DNA of 11,541 nucleotides from JACCXJ01 sp052387115. GTDB taxonomy: Bacteria > Pseudomonadota > Gammaproteobacteria > JACCXJ01. The notes under the pieces are model-generated. The model saw nothing but the letters and a program-made list of their open reading frames with translations, had not been told where the DNA came from and did no database searches. The stretch lies in the NCBI GenBank assembly GCA_052387115.1, contig JBQTJM010000005.1, positions 1 through 11,541 of the forward strand, given 5' to 3'. A program made the position numbers and the translations under genes. Shown here one piece after another: positions 1 through 7,565 of this stretch (position 1 is its first letter; each line of letters begins with the position of its first letter).

Positions 1-266
1 GCCAGTGCAAGTACGCCGTGGTCGCACGTGGCCAGGCCGACGCCTATCTCAGGCTTCCGACACGCGCGGACTATGTGGAGAACATCTGGGACCACGCGGC
101 GGGCATGCTGGTCGCCGCCGAGGCCGGTGCCGAGATCACCGACATCGACGGCCGGCCGCTCGACTTCTCCTGTGGCAAGGGCCTGACCCGAAACCGGGGG
201 ATCCTCTGTGCCTCGCCGCGCTTCCATGCCCGCATCGTCGAGGCGATCCGGGCGATCAACCCGTAG
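1..266 (+). CDS. cysQ: 3'(2'),5'-bisphosphate nucleotidase, HAL2/CysQ type (3' end only)
   Basis: The open frame enters from the left edge (first whole codon at 3) and stops with TAG at 264-266, leaving about 87 C-terminal residues. The inositol-monophosphatase-superfamily signature WDHAAG lies within VENIWDHAAG, followed by an EAG and a DG-PLDF segment. This is the metal- and substrate-binding C-terminal lobe of the family. The wording is closer to yeast HAL2 / plant SAL1 (KY-roughly-RG, YLR, IWDHAAG, PLDFS-G) than to short E. coli CysQ, so the full gene was probably about 300 residues or more. Such enzymes hydrolyse 3'-phosphoadenosine 5'-phosphate (PAP) to AMP, removing the by-product of sulfate activation and sulfotransferase reactions in the cytoplasm. 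The catalytic N-terminal half is outside the window. The gene converges on pilE, with 130 nt between the stops. The family call is firm; the HAL2 sub-type is inference from a fragment. Confidence 0.85.
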   Translation, partial: QCKYAVVARGQADAYLRLPTRADYVENIWDHAAGMLVAAEAGAEITDIDGRPLDFSCGKGLTRNRGILCASPRFHARIVEAIRAINP

Positions 267-396
267 TCTAGTCCAAGGACGCCGCCGAACGACGCTCGGG
301 ATCGGGGCTACGGCGGCCCGACGGAGACCCCGCTACCAACAGGTCGTGGGTGTTTTTATGCCGGTTGAGTTCAGGGTCAGTGGTATGCGAACGGTA

Positions 397-816
397 CTAC
401 CAACAATTCCGAGCCGCGGGGAGGGGGCCCTTCTGGCCTGTTGAGGTAAGACTAAGTACCGTGCAATCATCAACTCCTGGCGGGTCGTCACCAGCCTGGG
501 GGCCTCCGGCAACGGCTGTCGCTGTCACTGTGAACTGAGTCAAAAAGTCGGCACTTGCAACCGTGAGCGCATAAAACCCCCCCTGTGAATTCGCAGGGAA
601 CCCGAGCTGAGCCGTCGTCGCGTAGGTGTTGTTGGCCAGGTAATACCGTTCCTGGGCATTGGCCATGGCCGTCAAGGCCGTGATGGCGTCCGAGCGGTTC
701 GATCGACGCACCTGGTTCTGGTAACTCGGATAGGCGATGGCCGCCAGGATCCCCACCACCGCGACCGCGATCATGAGCTCGATGAGCGTCATGCCTTTGG
801 ATCGGTTGATCATCAT
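397..816 (-). CDS. pilE: type IV pilin, PilE family
   Basis: This is a 139-residue prepilin and the last gene of the pil operon. A short basic leader ends at Gly8. The mature chain begins with Met rather than Phe, then TLIELMIAVAVVGILAAIAYPSYQ, with the conserved Glu at mature position 5 and the usual hydrophobic N-terminal helix. A helix typical of PilE follows (roughly residues 38-57, rich in Arg/Ala/Gln and ending QERYYL-N-TY). Two cysteines near the C-terminus (in DDCTV and in the final NCW) should form the D-region disulfide. The length suits a PilE-type minor or major pilin. AGGAGA lies just upstream of the tandem ATG codons at 814-816 and 811-813, supporting this start. PilD-type peptidase cleavage and methylation would be expected, followed by assembly into the pilus in the inner membrane. 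A strong stem-loop separates it from pilY1, so its level may differ from the rest of the operon. Whether it is the main fibre subunit cannot be told here. Confidence 0.93.
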   Translation of the reverse strand: MMINRSKGMTLIELMIAVAVVGILAAIAYPSYQNQVRRSNRSDAITALTAMANAQERYYLANNTYATTAQLGFPANSQGGFYALTVASADFLTQFTVTATAVAGGPQAGDDPPGVDDCTVLSLTSTGQKGPLPAARNCW

Positions 817-850
817 GTTCTCCTGGAATGAAGGACCTGCACTAAGAAGT

Positions 851-883
851 GGCGCCCGGTGGTCAGGAAGCCCACCGGGCGCC
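851..883 (-). other. perfect 12-bp stem-loop between pilY1 and pilE
   Basis: GGCGCCCGGTGG at 851-862 is exactly complementary to CCACCGGGCGCC at 872-883, with a 9-nt loop. The stem is almost all G-C. On the transcript of the operon (- strand) it lies 8 nt after the pilY1 stop and ends 34 nt before the pilE start. It is not followed by a run of U on either strand, so it does not look like a complete intrinsic terminator. It could stabilise the 3' end of the upstream message, mark a processing site, or partly attenuate transcription into pilE. The structure is plain in the sequence; the role is inference. Confidence 0.7.
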
Positions 884-891
884 GGTTGGTG

Positions 892-3800
892 CTACATATC
901 GTCGTCCGCATACCAATAGGTCTTCACGATTGGGTTTTTCAGATCCAACTCGTTCAGCACCTCGGGACCGGCAAGCGCTACGGGACCGCCTGAGCCCGGG
1001 TTGTTGGGGTCCGGTTCCGGGAACAGGATCACGATATCCGGGGGTAATCCGGTCCGAACCAGGTTGAGCGACCTGTCGGTACGGGTCAGGTCGTTGGGAT
1101 CACCGGCCTGATCGAGGTTGAACACCGGATTCCCGTTCAAGACATTGACGGCGTAGACGCGGCCGGTGCCTTGGCTGGGCGAACAGGCGTTGGTCGATGC
1201 CGTGGCGACCGGGGTAAAGGTCGCGAACAGCACCACCCCATTGAACGTGACCGCCTCCGTCAGCGCCTTCTCGCCGACGAATGCGCTTCCGGCATCGGAC
1301 AAATGGATCATCCACCCCGGTCCGCCGTCCAACGCCGCTTGTTGCGTGTCATTGAAGTCGATCACGTTTGTCACGTCGTACATATCGTCTTCTTGAAGCG
1401 GCCACTGGGCCGGATAGGCGTCACCGCCGCTTGCGTTCACCGGCTTGAACAGCGGATTCGGGTCACGAACCATGTAGAAACGATCCTGGGTCACCTTGTT
1501 CAAGGGATGGGAACGATTCCCTGACCCGATGGAGACGGACATAAAAGACGGCTTGCCGGGCGGTGAGATCAACGCCGCATCCGGCTCGTTGAAGAAGCGC
1601 CGGTTGACCGCTTCAGTGCCGGGTACGTCGGTCGCGGTGGCCTTTTGGAACTCCGCCATCAAGGTGCCGCTCACGAGCGGTTCACCCACGGCCGGGCCGT
1701 GGTCCGGGCCATTGTTGATGTCGAAGCGCCATAACCGCCCGCCCAGGTCGGCGGCGTACATGCGGTCCGCCAGCCCATTGCGGTCCAGATCGATGACCCG
1801 CACATTGGCCGGGATGCTGTTGGTCATGTCGTCGAACGCCAGGTCCGGCGCGGACACCGACGCGGGATCATCGTAGCCCGCCCACCAAAGGCGTTGACCG
1901 GTCAGCGCATCCACCATGTAGATGGCGCGCCCCTGCGAGTCGGGACCCGGGACCGTGGACGTCTCCTGATCGGGGTCGAAACCACCGCCGAAGATCAACA
2001 CGTCCCTTTGTGTGGCTTCGGTCGCCCCGAGCTGGACCCGGGTGCGCTTGGGCCCCGACCAGGTCTCGGACAACTCGGCGAAGTCACCCGCCACCCCGCC
2101 CTGGATCCGCCACATCAGCCTGGGCGCAGTACGATCGGTCACATCGAGGGCATAATAGTTGTTCCCGCCTCGCCGCTGCCCGAAGTAGAGATACACGTGG
2201 TCCCCCTCCGCAGGCTCGATCTCGGCGTCGGTGTCGTCCGGGTTCTCCTTGACCCAGGCCGTCATAGGACCGTCCAGACCGTAGTCGCGGCCGGCGCCCG
2301 GTATGGGCGGGTCGTCTTGCAGGTCCTTCAGTCTGCCCAGCATCTCCTGCGGCACGAACGCGAAGATCTCTCCCCCCCGGTTGGGTTCGGTGCTACCGTC
2401 GGAGTTGTTGCCGGCGTCGATGGCGTGTAGATAGCCATCGTTGGTCGTGACATACACGGTGATGTCCGGCGCCACTTCGGTACCGCCGTAGGTCACCAGC
2501 ACCGGATTCCCGTGGAGCGGATCACCCATGTCCCTGCGGGCCTCGGTGGAATCGCCATCCGCGTCTTCGTCATCGACGTCCACGCCTCGCGCCCATTGAA
2601 TCAGCTCGGTCCTATTGGCGGGCGACCCCAGCATCGCGCTGGTGAGGTTCGTATTGCTGTCGTTCAGATGGTTCACCGCGTCGGACAGCACTTTTACACT
2701 CGAATCCGTGTAGTCACCGGTATAGGTGTAGAGGTTACGAGTGGCGGGGGTACGCAGCTCGCCGGCCGCGCCGCCCTTTTCCGGCGCGCCGCCGTCGGGA
2801 ACGTCTTCCGCCGCATCCGTCCAGATACTCGTGCTGCTATCCGAGAAGAAGCCCGTGTTGGCATCGATTGCGGGGTTGTTATTCTTGTCCAAGATCGCGA
2901 ACTCACCGTCGCGTACACCTATCTTGTAGCGCTTGAGGTTACCCGGCCAACGAATGTCGGCATCCGGCCGGAACACGGCAAAGTACAGCTCGTCACGGTG
3001 AAACAGCCGGTTGAAGGCGTTCACCGACACGGCCGGCGCGGTGAAGGTGTCGCTGATCCTGCGGATCTCGGTCACGATCTGGGTGAAGGCGCTGGACAGC
3101 TCCTGGGAGGTGTTGGCGGTGAAATACCGTCCTCCGCCCTTCGTTGCGGCCTGGCTGAGCAGCGGGAAATCGAGGGTGAAACCGATGGTGTAGGTGACGG
3201 CGTTCTGCTTGCCGTTGAGGTCCGACCGAAGGTCTTTTTCGTGCAGGTACTCGGCCAGCTCGTCCAGGCAGTTGTCTTGCGGGTTTTCACTCGTGCCATG
3301 GGCGCAGGTCCTGTCTCCCGACGGCAAGGTGGTGCCCGAAAGCAGGCTGCCGATGGCCGAGTCGGCATCGCCATCATAGGTCGGCAGACCGTCCGTCAGG
3401 TAGACGATGAAGTTCTTCTGGCATTCGAAATCCATCGGCGACTTGTATTTGGTGGAGTCGGACGGATCCAAGCATCCCGACACGCTCACGATGGTGTTCG
3501 GCGCCTTGCCGTAGACCACGCCTTGGCCGGCCACATAACGATAGGCCTCGTACAAGGTCTCGGACAGCGGCGTCCAGCCGCTGGCTGTGAGGCCGTCCAC
3601 TTGAGACTTGAAGTTGCCCCGAACGCCAGGAGCATCGATGTTGCTCATGGGAAAGATGACCGGCCCGCCTTTATTGCCGCTCGGCGGTGTGCTATAGATC
3701 CTAGTGTCGTAACGCATCAGGCCGATGTTGATGTTGGTGTTGCTGTCGACGACGCTTTTCACCACGTCCTTCATGATCTGAAGACGGGTACCGATGATCG

Positions 3801-4425
3801 TCGTGCTGTGGTAATGGAACCAGTTCAGGTAGTTGGCGCTGAAGATCGTGTAGGTGTTGCCGGTCGAAGTCCAGCTCGCTGCGCCGCCGCTGCCGGACTG
3901 CCAGGGCCCGCTCGCACCGTTGACGATGTAGGTGCCACCGGTCCCATCGCCATGCACGCCTTGATCGCCCTGGCACTCCACGTGTGGCGGGCTAGTAGTG
4001 GAGGTGCTTAACTGCCTCCAAGCCCTGGTGCCGCCCGCGACCCAGCGTGCGAGACGGTCGGTGTAGAAACCCGCACCGCCGGAGCCCAGCGCTCCTGCGC
4101 CTGCCTGGCATCTAGACTTGCTCGCGTCGAACCATTGGCCGGTGTTGCAGGCCGGCGGACGTCCATCGGTCGACCAGAAGATCTTGTTGGAAGCGCAATC
4201 GCCAGCATACGTCTGAGCCGGGTCGAAGGGGGTGGTGGTCGTAACGTTCGTGCCCATGCTCCCCGAGGTATCGAGGATGAACAGCACGTTGGGTTTGGCG
4301 ACGGTCTGGCTCGGATCGAGCCCGATGTAGATCTCGGTATCATCGGCGAACGCGCCGGTGCCCGCCACCAGGCCCGCGCAGAGGGCCATCAATAGACAAC
4401 TCAGACGCTTGACTGTCCCTAACAT
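892..4425 (-). CDS. pilY1: PilY1, type IV pilus tip adhesin/biogenesis factor
   Basis: The protein has 1177 residues, close to the 1161 of P. aeruginosa PilY1. The start is set at ATG 4423-4425 because AAGGGAG precedes it by 7 nt and a clean signal peptide follows (basic MLGTVKRL, hydrophobic core to about residue 26, cleavage after AFA). The frame runs on upstream to a TTG at 4485, but that start would bury the signal. Residues about 47-460 form a von Willebrand A domain with MIDAS motif DTSGSM (52-57) and a later TDG (344-346). A Cys-rich insert follows the MIDAS. From about 475 the PilY1 beta-propeller begins (NRLFHRDELYFAVF, then RWPGNLKRY). Two acidic calcium-type loops are visible: D619-x-D-x-D-G-D625, and DLDRNGLAD at 879-887, aligning with the Ca2+ site reported near residues 600-608 in P. 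aeruginosa. A segment reading GGNNYYALDVT lies between them. PilY1 primes pilus assembly with the minor pilins and sits at the tip, where it acts in adhesion and mechanosensing. It follows the small unknown gene by 69 nt. Confidence 0.95.
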   Translation of the reverse strand: MLGTVKRLSCLLMALCAGLVAGTGAFADDTEIYIGLDPSQTVAKPNVLFILDTSGSMGTNVTTTTPFDPAQTYAGDCASNKIFWSTDGRPPACNTGQWFDASKSRCQAGAGALGSGGAGFYTDRLARWVAGGTRAWRQLSTSTTSPPHVECQGDQGVHGDGTGGTYIVNGASGPWQSGSGGAASWTSTGNTYTIFSANYLNWFHYHSTTIIGTRLQIMKDVVKSVVDSNTNINIGLMRYDTRIYSTPPSGNKGGPVIFPMSNIDAPGVRGNFKSQVDGLTASGWTPLSETLYEAYRYVAGQGVVYGKAPNTIVSVSGCLDPSDSTKYKSPMDFECQKNFIVYLTDGLPTYDGDADSAIGSLLSGTTLPSGDRTCAHGTSENPQDNCLDELAEYLHEKDLRSDLNGKQNAVTYTIGFTLDFPLLSQAATKGGGRYFTANTSQELSSAFTQIVTEIRRISDTFTAPAVSVNAFNRLFHRDELYFAVFRPDADIRWPGNLKRYKIGVRDGEFAILDKNNNPAIDANTGFFSDSSTSIWTDAAEDVPDGGAPEKGGAAGELRTPATRNLYTYTGDYTDSSVKVLSDAVNHLNDSNTNLTSAMLGSPANRTELIQWARGVDVDDEDADGDSTEARRDMGDPLHGNPVLVTYGGTEVAPDITVYVTTNDGYLHAIDAGNNSDGSTEPNRGGEIFAFVPQEMLGRLKDLQDDPPIPGAGRDYGLDGPMTAWVKENPDDTDAEIEPAEGDHVYLYFGQRRGGNNYYALDVTDRTAPRLMWRIQGGVAGDFAELSETWSGPKRTRVQLGATEATQRDVLIFGGGFDPDQETSTVPGPDSQGRAIYMVDALTGQRLWWAGYDDPASVSAPDLAFDDMTNSIPANVRVIDLDRNGLADRMYAADLGGRLWRFDINNGPDHGPAVGEPLVSGTLMAEFQKATATDVPGTEAVNRRFFNEPDAALISPPGKPSFMSVSIGSGNRSHPLNKVTQDRFYMVRDPNPLFKPVNASGGDAYPAQWPLQEDDMYDVTNVIDFNDTQQAALDGGPGWMIHLSDAGSAFVGEKALTEAVTFNGVVLFATFTPVATASTNACSPSQGTGRVYAVNVLNGNPVFNLDQAGDPNDLTRTDRSLNLVRTGLPPDIVILFPEPDPNNPGSGGPVALAGPEVLNELDLKNPIVKTYWYADDDM

Positions 4426-4494
4426 AAGAAACTCCCTTAGCATGACTCTAAGCACAAAACATGACCTATCTTTCAATGCGACCAATCCCGCGGT

Positions 4495-4845
4495 TCAATA
4501 GAGTTGAATCCGCGTGAGCCGCTTGTCCTCGATGACGTAGAACACGTCGCCGGTCTTGCCGATCAACTGGGTCTCCGGCGTGATGGGCACCGGCCGGCCG
4601 GCCACGATCACCTGGCTCTGGGGCGTGACCTTGAGGCGTATTGGACCGCAACCCTGGCAATGACGACCGATGGTCACGACGCCGTTGCCCGTGGGTACCT
4701 TGTTGGCCGTCAGTTCCATTTTGAAGGCCACCACGGTACCCCCCTCGACGCTGTCCTCGTAGGGAATCAGTACCGGTGTGCTTTCGCTTGCAAGAGGCAG
4801 CGCGAGCGTCGCCCCCAGGGTTATCAAGATACGCAATCGTTTCAT
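4495..4845 (-). CDS. small exported protein of unknown function with a CxxC motif, in the pil operon
   Basis: This is a 116-residue protein I do not recognise. The N-terminus looks like a cleavable Sec signal: basic MKRLR, then a hydrophobic stretch to about residue 19, ending around ASES. The mature part of about 95 residues is probably beta-rich, with alternating hydrophobic residues and many Val, Thr and Gly. It carries the only cysteines in a C63-Q-G-C66 motif, followed by IRLKV. The C-terminal end reads GDVFYVIEDKRLTRIQLY. AGAGGA sits 7 nt before the ATG at 4843-4845, so the start is well supported. The gene is transcribed with the minor-pilin genes, 49 nt after pilX and 69 nt before pilY1. 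P. aeruginosa has a small secreted protein of similar size, PilY2, but it lies after pilY1, and I cannot show homology. Location suggests a periplasmic accessory to PilX or PilY1. The CxxC could be a disulfide, redox or metal pair, but no thioredoxin fold is evident. Confidence 0.85.
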   Translation of the reverse strand: MKRLRILITLGATLALPLASESTPVLIPYEDSVEGGTVVAFKMELTANKVPTGNGVVTIGRHCQGCGPIRLKVTPQSQVIVAGRPVPITPETQLIGKTGDVFYVIEDKRLTRIQLY

Positions 4846-4894
4846 GGCACTATCCTCTGCTATGCTTGATCGGGGTCGATCCCCATACGAAGGC

Positions 4895-5401
4895 CTATTT
4901 GCCCCCGGGTCCGACGATGTAGATCCCCTGTTCGTGACCGGACCGCCCGCTCCGCTGCGACTGGCTCCTGCTGTCTATGGAGAAATGATGCGCCGCGATG
5001 CTGTCATCGACGCTCATGGTAAAACCCCCGCCGGGGACGTTGCCCACCTCCTCATATGTGGTCGTGGTGATCGCCTGCTCTGCGAACAGCGTGGGGGCGG
5101 GCGTGCCCGGATCGTCAAAACCCCCGGCCGACATCGTGGGGTTGAAGAAGAAATTTCTGCCGGTGGTCACGGTACTGCTCAGCAGCGTGTTTACCGGGAT
5201 ACGTAGAACGGAATCGATACCGGACTCCGCGGCTTGATAGGCCTGGTTGCCAAACTGGGTGTTGGCCGCCATCATGAGCTCCAGTCTGCTAGTACCGGCG
5301 ACGGACACGCCCAATGTCGTCAGGATCACCAGGAACACCAGACTGACCATGAGCGCGTTGCCTCGCTGAGAGAATGGCATCGGTGCACGGGCATTGATCA
5401 T
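4895..5401 (-). CDS. pilX: PilX, type IV pilus minor pilin
   Basis: The protein has 168 residues, with a basic leader to Gly14 followed by the hydrophobic helix NALMVSLVFLVILTTLGVS and then the PilX signature of SRLELMMAANTQFGNQAYQAAESGID. This region matches the N-terminal domain shared by PilX/PilW assembly proteins. Mature position 5 is Val, not Glu; lack of Glu5 is expected for a PilX/GspK-like subunit capping the tip. The remainder is poorly conserved, with a Ser/Arg/Gln-rich C-terminal stretch ending in VGPGGK. PilX joins PilV, PilW and FimU in the priming complex that recruits PilY1. GAGGAAG precedes the ATG (5399-5401) by 5 nt and lies in the 15-nt gap after pilW, supporting the start and close coupling. 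ATG at Met8 is a weaker alternative. No cysteines are present. Confidence 0.9.
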   Translation of the reverse strand: MINARAPMPFSQRGNALMVSLVFLVILTTLGVSVAGTSRLELMMAANTQFGNQAYQAAESGIDSVLRIPVNTLLSSTVTTGRNFFFNPTMSAGGFDDPGTPAPTLFAEQAITTTTYEEVGNVPGGGFTMSVDDSIAAHHFSIDSRSQSQRSGRSGHEQGIYIVGPGGK

Positions 5402-5416
5402 GGAACTTCCTCGCGA

Positions 5417-6358
5417 TTAGTTATGGAGATGAACGGTCTTCGTCACCAGCACGCGGCGAAAGCTGCCGGGAGGGGTTACAGCGGCCTGCGGCAACTGAAA
5501 GGTGGTGGTGTTGGTGTAGCCCGCTTCTGCGGCCGGCGCACGGACCAGGAGCCATAGTCGCACGGCCTGGACTTGAGGCCAGGGTACCCCTACTCCAGCG
5601 TTTACGTACCGATCCACGGAGCGGTTTCCGTCCACGTCCAAGGCATACTGGACCTGCAGGTTTTCCACTCCCGAAACCACTACTTCTTCTTGCAGCGCGG
5701 CATTTCCGGCGCCCGGTACGAGAACGACGCGTTTCAGGGCCGGTGCCTCGTCGCCAAGGGTGTTGGTCCAAGAACTGACGTAATAGGCGCGGCTTTCCAG
5801 CCCATAGTTCTGCGCGTCCGTCATTCCCGACGGTTGGGCCGCACCCAGGAACAGGCGGCCGGTATTCCGGTTCGACCGTAGATACGGGGTGTTGGCGACC
5901 AGCGCCACGACGGGCGTCGGATCGACGAAGCGCATCGCCAGGATGTCGGTACCGTTTTGGTATGTGCTGCCGGGAATGCACGGCCCATAGCCTGTGTTGT
6001 TACCGTCGGAACCCTGAACCCGGTTGGCGATATTCGTATACCACTGCGGCGCGCAATCGTTGGTGGCGTCCGGCAGTGTTCCCGACACCAGCGCCGCAGT
6101 GCTGTTGAGGCCCCAATAACCGGCCAGGCGCAGGTCTCTGGTGATCTCGTCCAGGGCATAGCGGGCGTTCTCCTGCAAGCGCGAAATGGACTCGTTGACG
6201 GTGTAGGCCGCCCGGCTGTTGGCGTATACCGCAATGCCCGCCCCCACCAGGACCAGCCCGATGGTCATCGCCACCATCATCTCGACGAGGCTGAAACCTC
6301 GCGAAGCCCTCGATACGAGCTGCGGCGCGCGGCGGGGATCCACTGCTTCGGTTCTCAT
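5417..6358 (-). CDS. pilW: PilW, type IV pilus minor pilin
   Basis: The frame is open much further upstream, antisense-like and Arg-rich, but the real start is the ATG at 6356-6358. It overlaps the pilV stop as TGATG and leaves a 313-residue protein. The leader is rather long (21 residues, cleavage after Gly21). It is followed by FSLVEMMVAMTIGLVLVGAGIAVY with the conserved Glu5, then SRAAYTVNESISRLQENARYALDEITRDLRLAGYWG, which is highly characteristic of PilW. The large C-terminal domain has a cysteine pair (in NDCAPQ and in GPCIPG) and ends with RRVLVTKTVHLHN. PilW is a minor pilin of the inner-membrane priming complex that helps place PilY1 at the pilus tip. Start-stop overlap with pilV argues for translational coupling. 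pilX begins 15 nt after its stop. Confidence 0.93.
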   Translation of the reverse strand: MRTEAVDPRRAPQLVSRASRGFSLVEMMVAMTIGLVLVGAGIAVYANSRAAYTVNESISRLQENARYALDEITRDLRLAGYWGLNSTAALVSGTLPDATNDCAPQWYTNIANRVQGSDGNNTGYGPCIPGSTYQNGTDILAMRFVDPTPVVALVANTPYLRSNRNTGRLFLGAAQPSGMTDAQNYGLESRAYYVSSWTNTLGDEAPALKRVVLVPGAGNAALQEEVVVSGVENLQVQYALDVDGNRSVDRYVNAGVGVPWPQVQAVRLWLLVRAPAAEAGYTNTTTFQLPQAAVTPPGSFRRVLVTKTVHLHN

Positions 6359-6855
6359 CAGAACTGCACCTGGGTGGTGTATAGCTCCGCGGTGGCGGTG
6401 CCCTCGCCGCGCTGCAGCCGATCGGTCCACTGTACGGTGACGGTCAGTAACCCCGCGGGGTCGACCCCCGCCACGGGCTGCACGATCGCGGCTTGCGCCC
6501 CCGGGAGCCCCGACGCCGGATCTTGGAGTGCCAGGAGCCATTGGGACATGTCGTATGTGGCCATCGCCGGCCCTGTGCACTGGTTCGCGACGCAGTCGGG
6601 CGGACTGGCGACGGGGGCGCCACTCAGCGCCCTTGTATAACTCGCTAACCCACCGATATTGGCCCGTATGCGATCGCTGATGTCGGCGACAGACGTCACG
6701 GCCTTGGACCGGAGTATCGAATCGTTGCCGCCCTTCAAGGCTGCGGCCTGCATCGCCGCGACCCCCAATAACCCCACGGACATGATGAGGATCGTGATGA
6801 GCACCTCTATCATAAAGGCGCCTCGTTCTTTTCGCGGTATTCGACGGCCAGTCAT
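6358..6855 (-). CDS. pilV: PilV, type IV pilus minor pilin
   Basis: The protein has 165 residues. The leader ends at Gly12. The mature chain starts AFMIEVLITILIMSVGLLGVAAMQ, with Glu at position 5 and the SVGLLG-A-MQ block typical of PilV. The usual Phe at mature position 1 is Ala here. A helix with SKAVTSVADISDRIRAN follows, another PilV hallmark. A Cys pair at roughly 87 and 92 (PPDCVANQC) probably forms a local disulfide. The C-terminal half contains TVTVQWTDR, as in other PilV proteins. The ATG at 6853-6855 overlaps the fimT stop by four bases (ATGA), and its own TGA overlaps the pilW start, so the three genes should be translated as a coupled unit. The role is a minor pilin of the assembly-initiating tip complex. 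Confidence 0.92.
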   Translation of the reverse strand: MTGRRIPRKERGAFMIEVLITILIMSVGLLGVAAMQAAALKGGNDSILRSKAVTSVADISDRIRANIGGLASYTRALSGAPVASPPDCVANQCTGPAMATYDMSQWLLALQDPASGLPGAQAAIVQPVAGVDPAGLLTVTVQWTDRLQRGEGTATAELYTTQVQF

Positions 6856-7427
6856 GGGCAGGTCCCCGTCGAACTCGGATCGAGCTGCGTCATGGCCTTG
6901 GTAAACTCGGCGCGCCCCGTCGGGCTCAGCACCAGCCCGCGCGCGTGTCCCAGCCCGCGGTCGTCGCAGACACGAAAGACCCCGTTTTGTGCGACGCCCG
7001 CCGCATCTCGAATGACACCACGAGAGGTGTAGGAGACGAAATCCCCTATGGGGTCGGCGACGCGCGGCGTGATGGAGACATTGGTCGCGGCCGCACCGTG
7101 CGAATCGAGCACCGCATCAGCGCCTTCGCGAGTACCGAACGGCGCGGCATCGGCGAACACCATCCAGCCGATCTCCCAGCCCTCGGGAGCGGTACTGCAG
7201 TTGGTGGCGTTCGGGCTCTTGCACAGCGTGACCCTTGCGTTGCGTTTGATGGCTTCGGTGCGCGCCAGGTGCAGGGAGGTGAGGAGGTCGTTGGTGTGCG
7301 CGGCCAGGCGCGAGTTCTGGATGAACTCCGACATGGAGGGAACGCCGGCCCCAAGCGCGATCGCCAAGACAGCCACGCCGACCATGAGCTCGATGAGCGT
7401 AAATCCGCAGGCGTTCAACTTGTTCAT
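6852..7427 (-). CDS. fimT: FimT/FimU (GspH-family) pseudopilin, first gene of the pil operon
   Basis: The protein has 191 residues. The leader MNKLNACG is cleaved after Gly8. The mature start FTLIELMVGVAVLAIALGAGVPSM carries Glu5, followed by the GspH/FimT block F-QNSRLAAHTNDLLTSLHLARTEAIKRNARVTLCKS, which is diagnostic. Further Cys residues (CS in NATNCSTAPEGWEIGW, then RVCDDRG and the C-terminal TCP) suggest two disulfides. RGLVLSPTGR near the end is also typical. The GW-x-GWMVF-D segment is the usual FimT/FimU core strand. It opens the operon and lies 322 nt from the divergent kinase gene. The Shine-Dalgarno before the ATG (7425-7427) is weak (GAGA, about 10 nt away). Whether it should be called FimT or FimU depends on phylogeny. 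Only one copy is present here, where P. aeruginosa has both fimT and fimU. Confidence 0.9.
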   Translation of the reverse strand: MNKLNACGFTLIELMVGVAVLAIALGAGVPSMSEFIQNSRLAAHTNDLLTSLHLARTEAIKRNARVTLCKSPNATNCSTAPEGWEIGWMVFADAAPFGTREGADAVLDSHGAAATNVSITPRVADPIGDFVSYTSRGVIRDAAGVAQNGVFRVCDDRGLGHARGLVLSPTGRAEFTKAMTQLDPSSTGTCP

Positions 7428-7565
7428 GCTTGGCCGTCTCTGTGTGCTAGCATGCCATTCCTCTTGCTTGATGTGTTTTGCATATGCGTTGCTCTCAATG
7501 GCCCGTCGTATCGTTCAGCCGATCTTCTTCCTTGAGCGGAAGGAGACCAACGCGATGACTTATCC

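Noticed and set aside
387..395. GCGAACGGT, a near match to the AlgR box complement
   Set aside because: It differs at the end of the core and lies at the 3' end of pilE where no promoter is expected.
267..396. Search for a bidirectional terminator between the nucleotidase gene and pilE, including a GTGTTTTTA stretch near 350
   Set aside because: No stable stem directly precedes the T-run on either strand. I see nothing definite in these 130 nt.
772..789. An 18-nt exact match between pilE (772-789) and fimT (7383-7400), CATGAGCTCGATGAGCGT
   Set aside because: It encodes the same conserved prepilin segment TLIELM in both genes, so coding constraint and shared codon use explain it without a repeat element.
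2512..4011. Long 499-codon open frame on the + strand within pilY1
   Set aside because: It lies antisense to a clearly homologous PilY1 region; its composition is that of a GC-rich shadow frame and it resembles no family I recognise.
4870..4886. Small palindrome GGGGTCGATCCCC between pilX and the unknown small gene
   Set aside because: The stem is only four to five pairs with no T-run; too weak to call.
6359..6580. N-terminal extension of the pilW frame by 74 residues
   Set aside because: The extra stretch is antisense-free but fully inside pilV, is Arg/Gly/His-rich, and would place the prepilin cleavage site almost 100 residues in. The TGATG overlap start is far better.
7446..7462. Possible sigma-54 promoter (TGGCATGCTAGCACA on the - strand) before fimT
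   Set aside because: The GG-to-GC spacing is wrong and the -12 element is not TTGC, so it does not fit the consensus.
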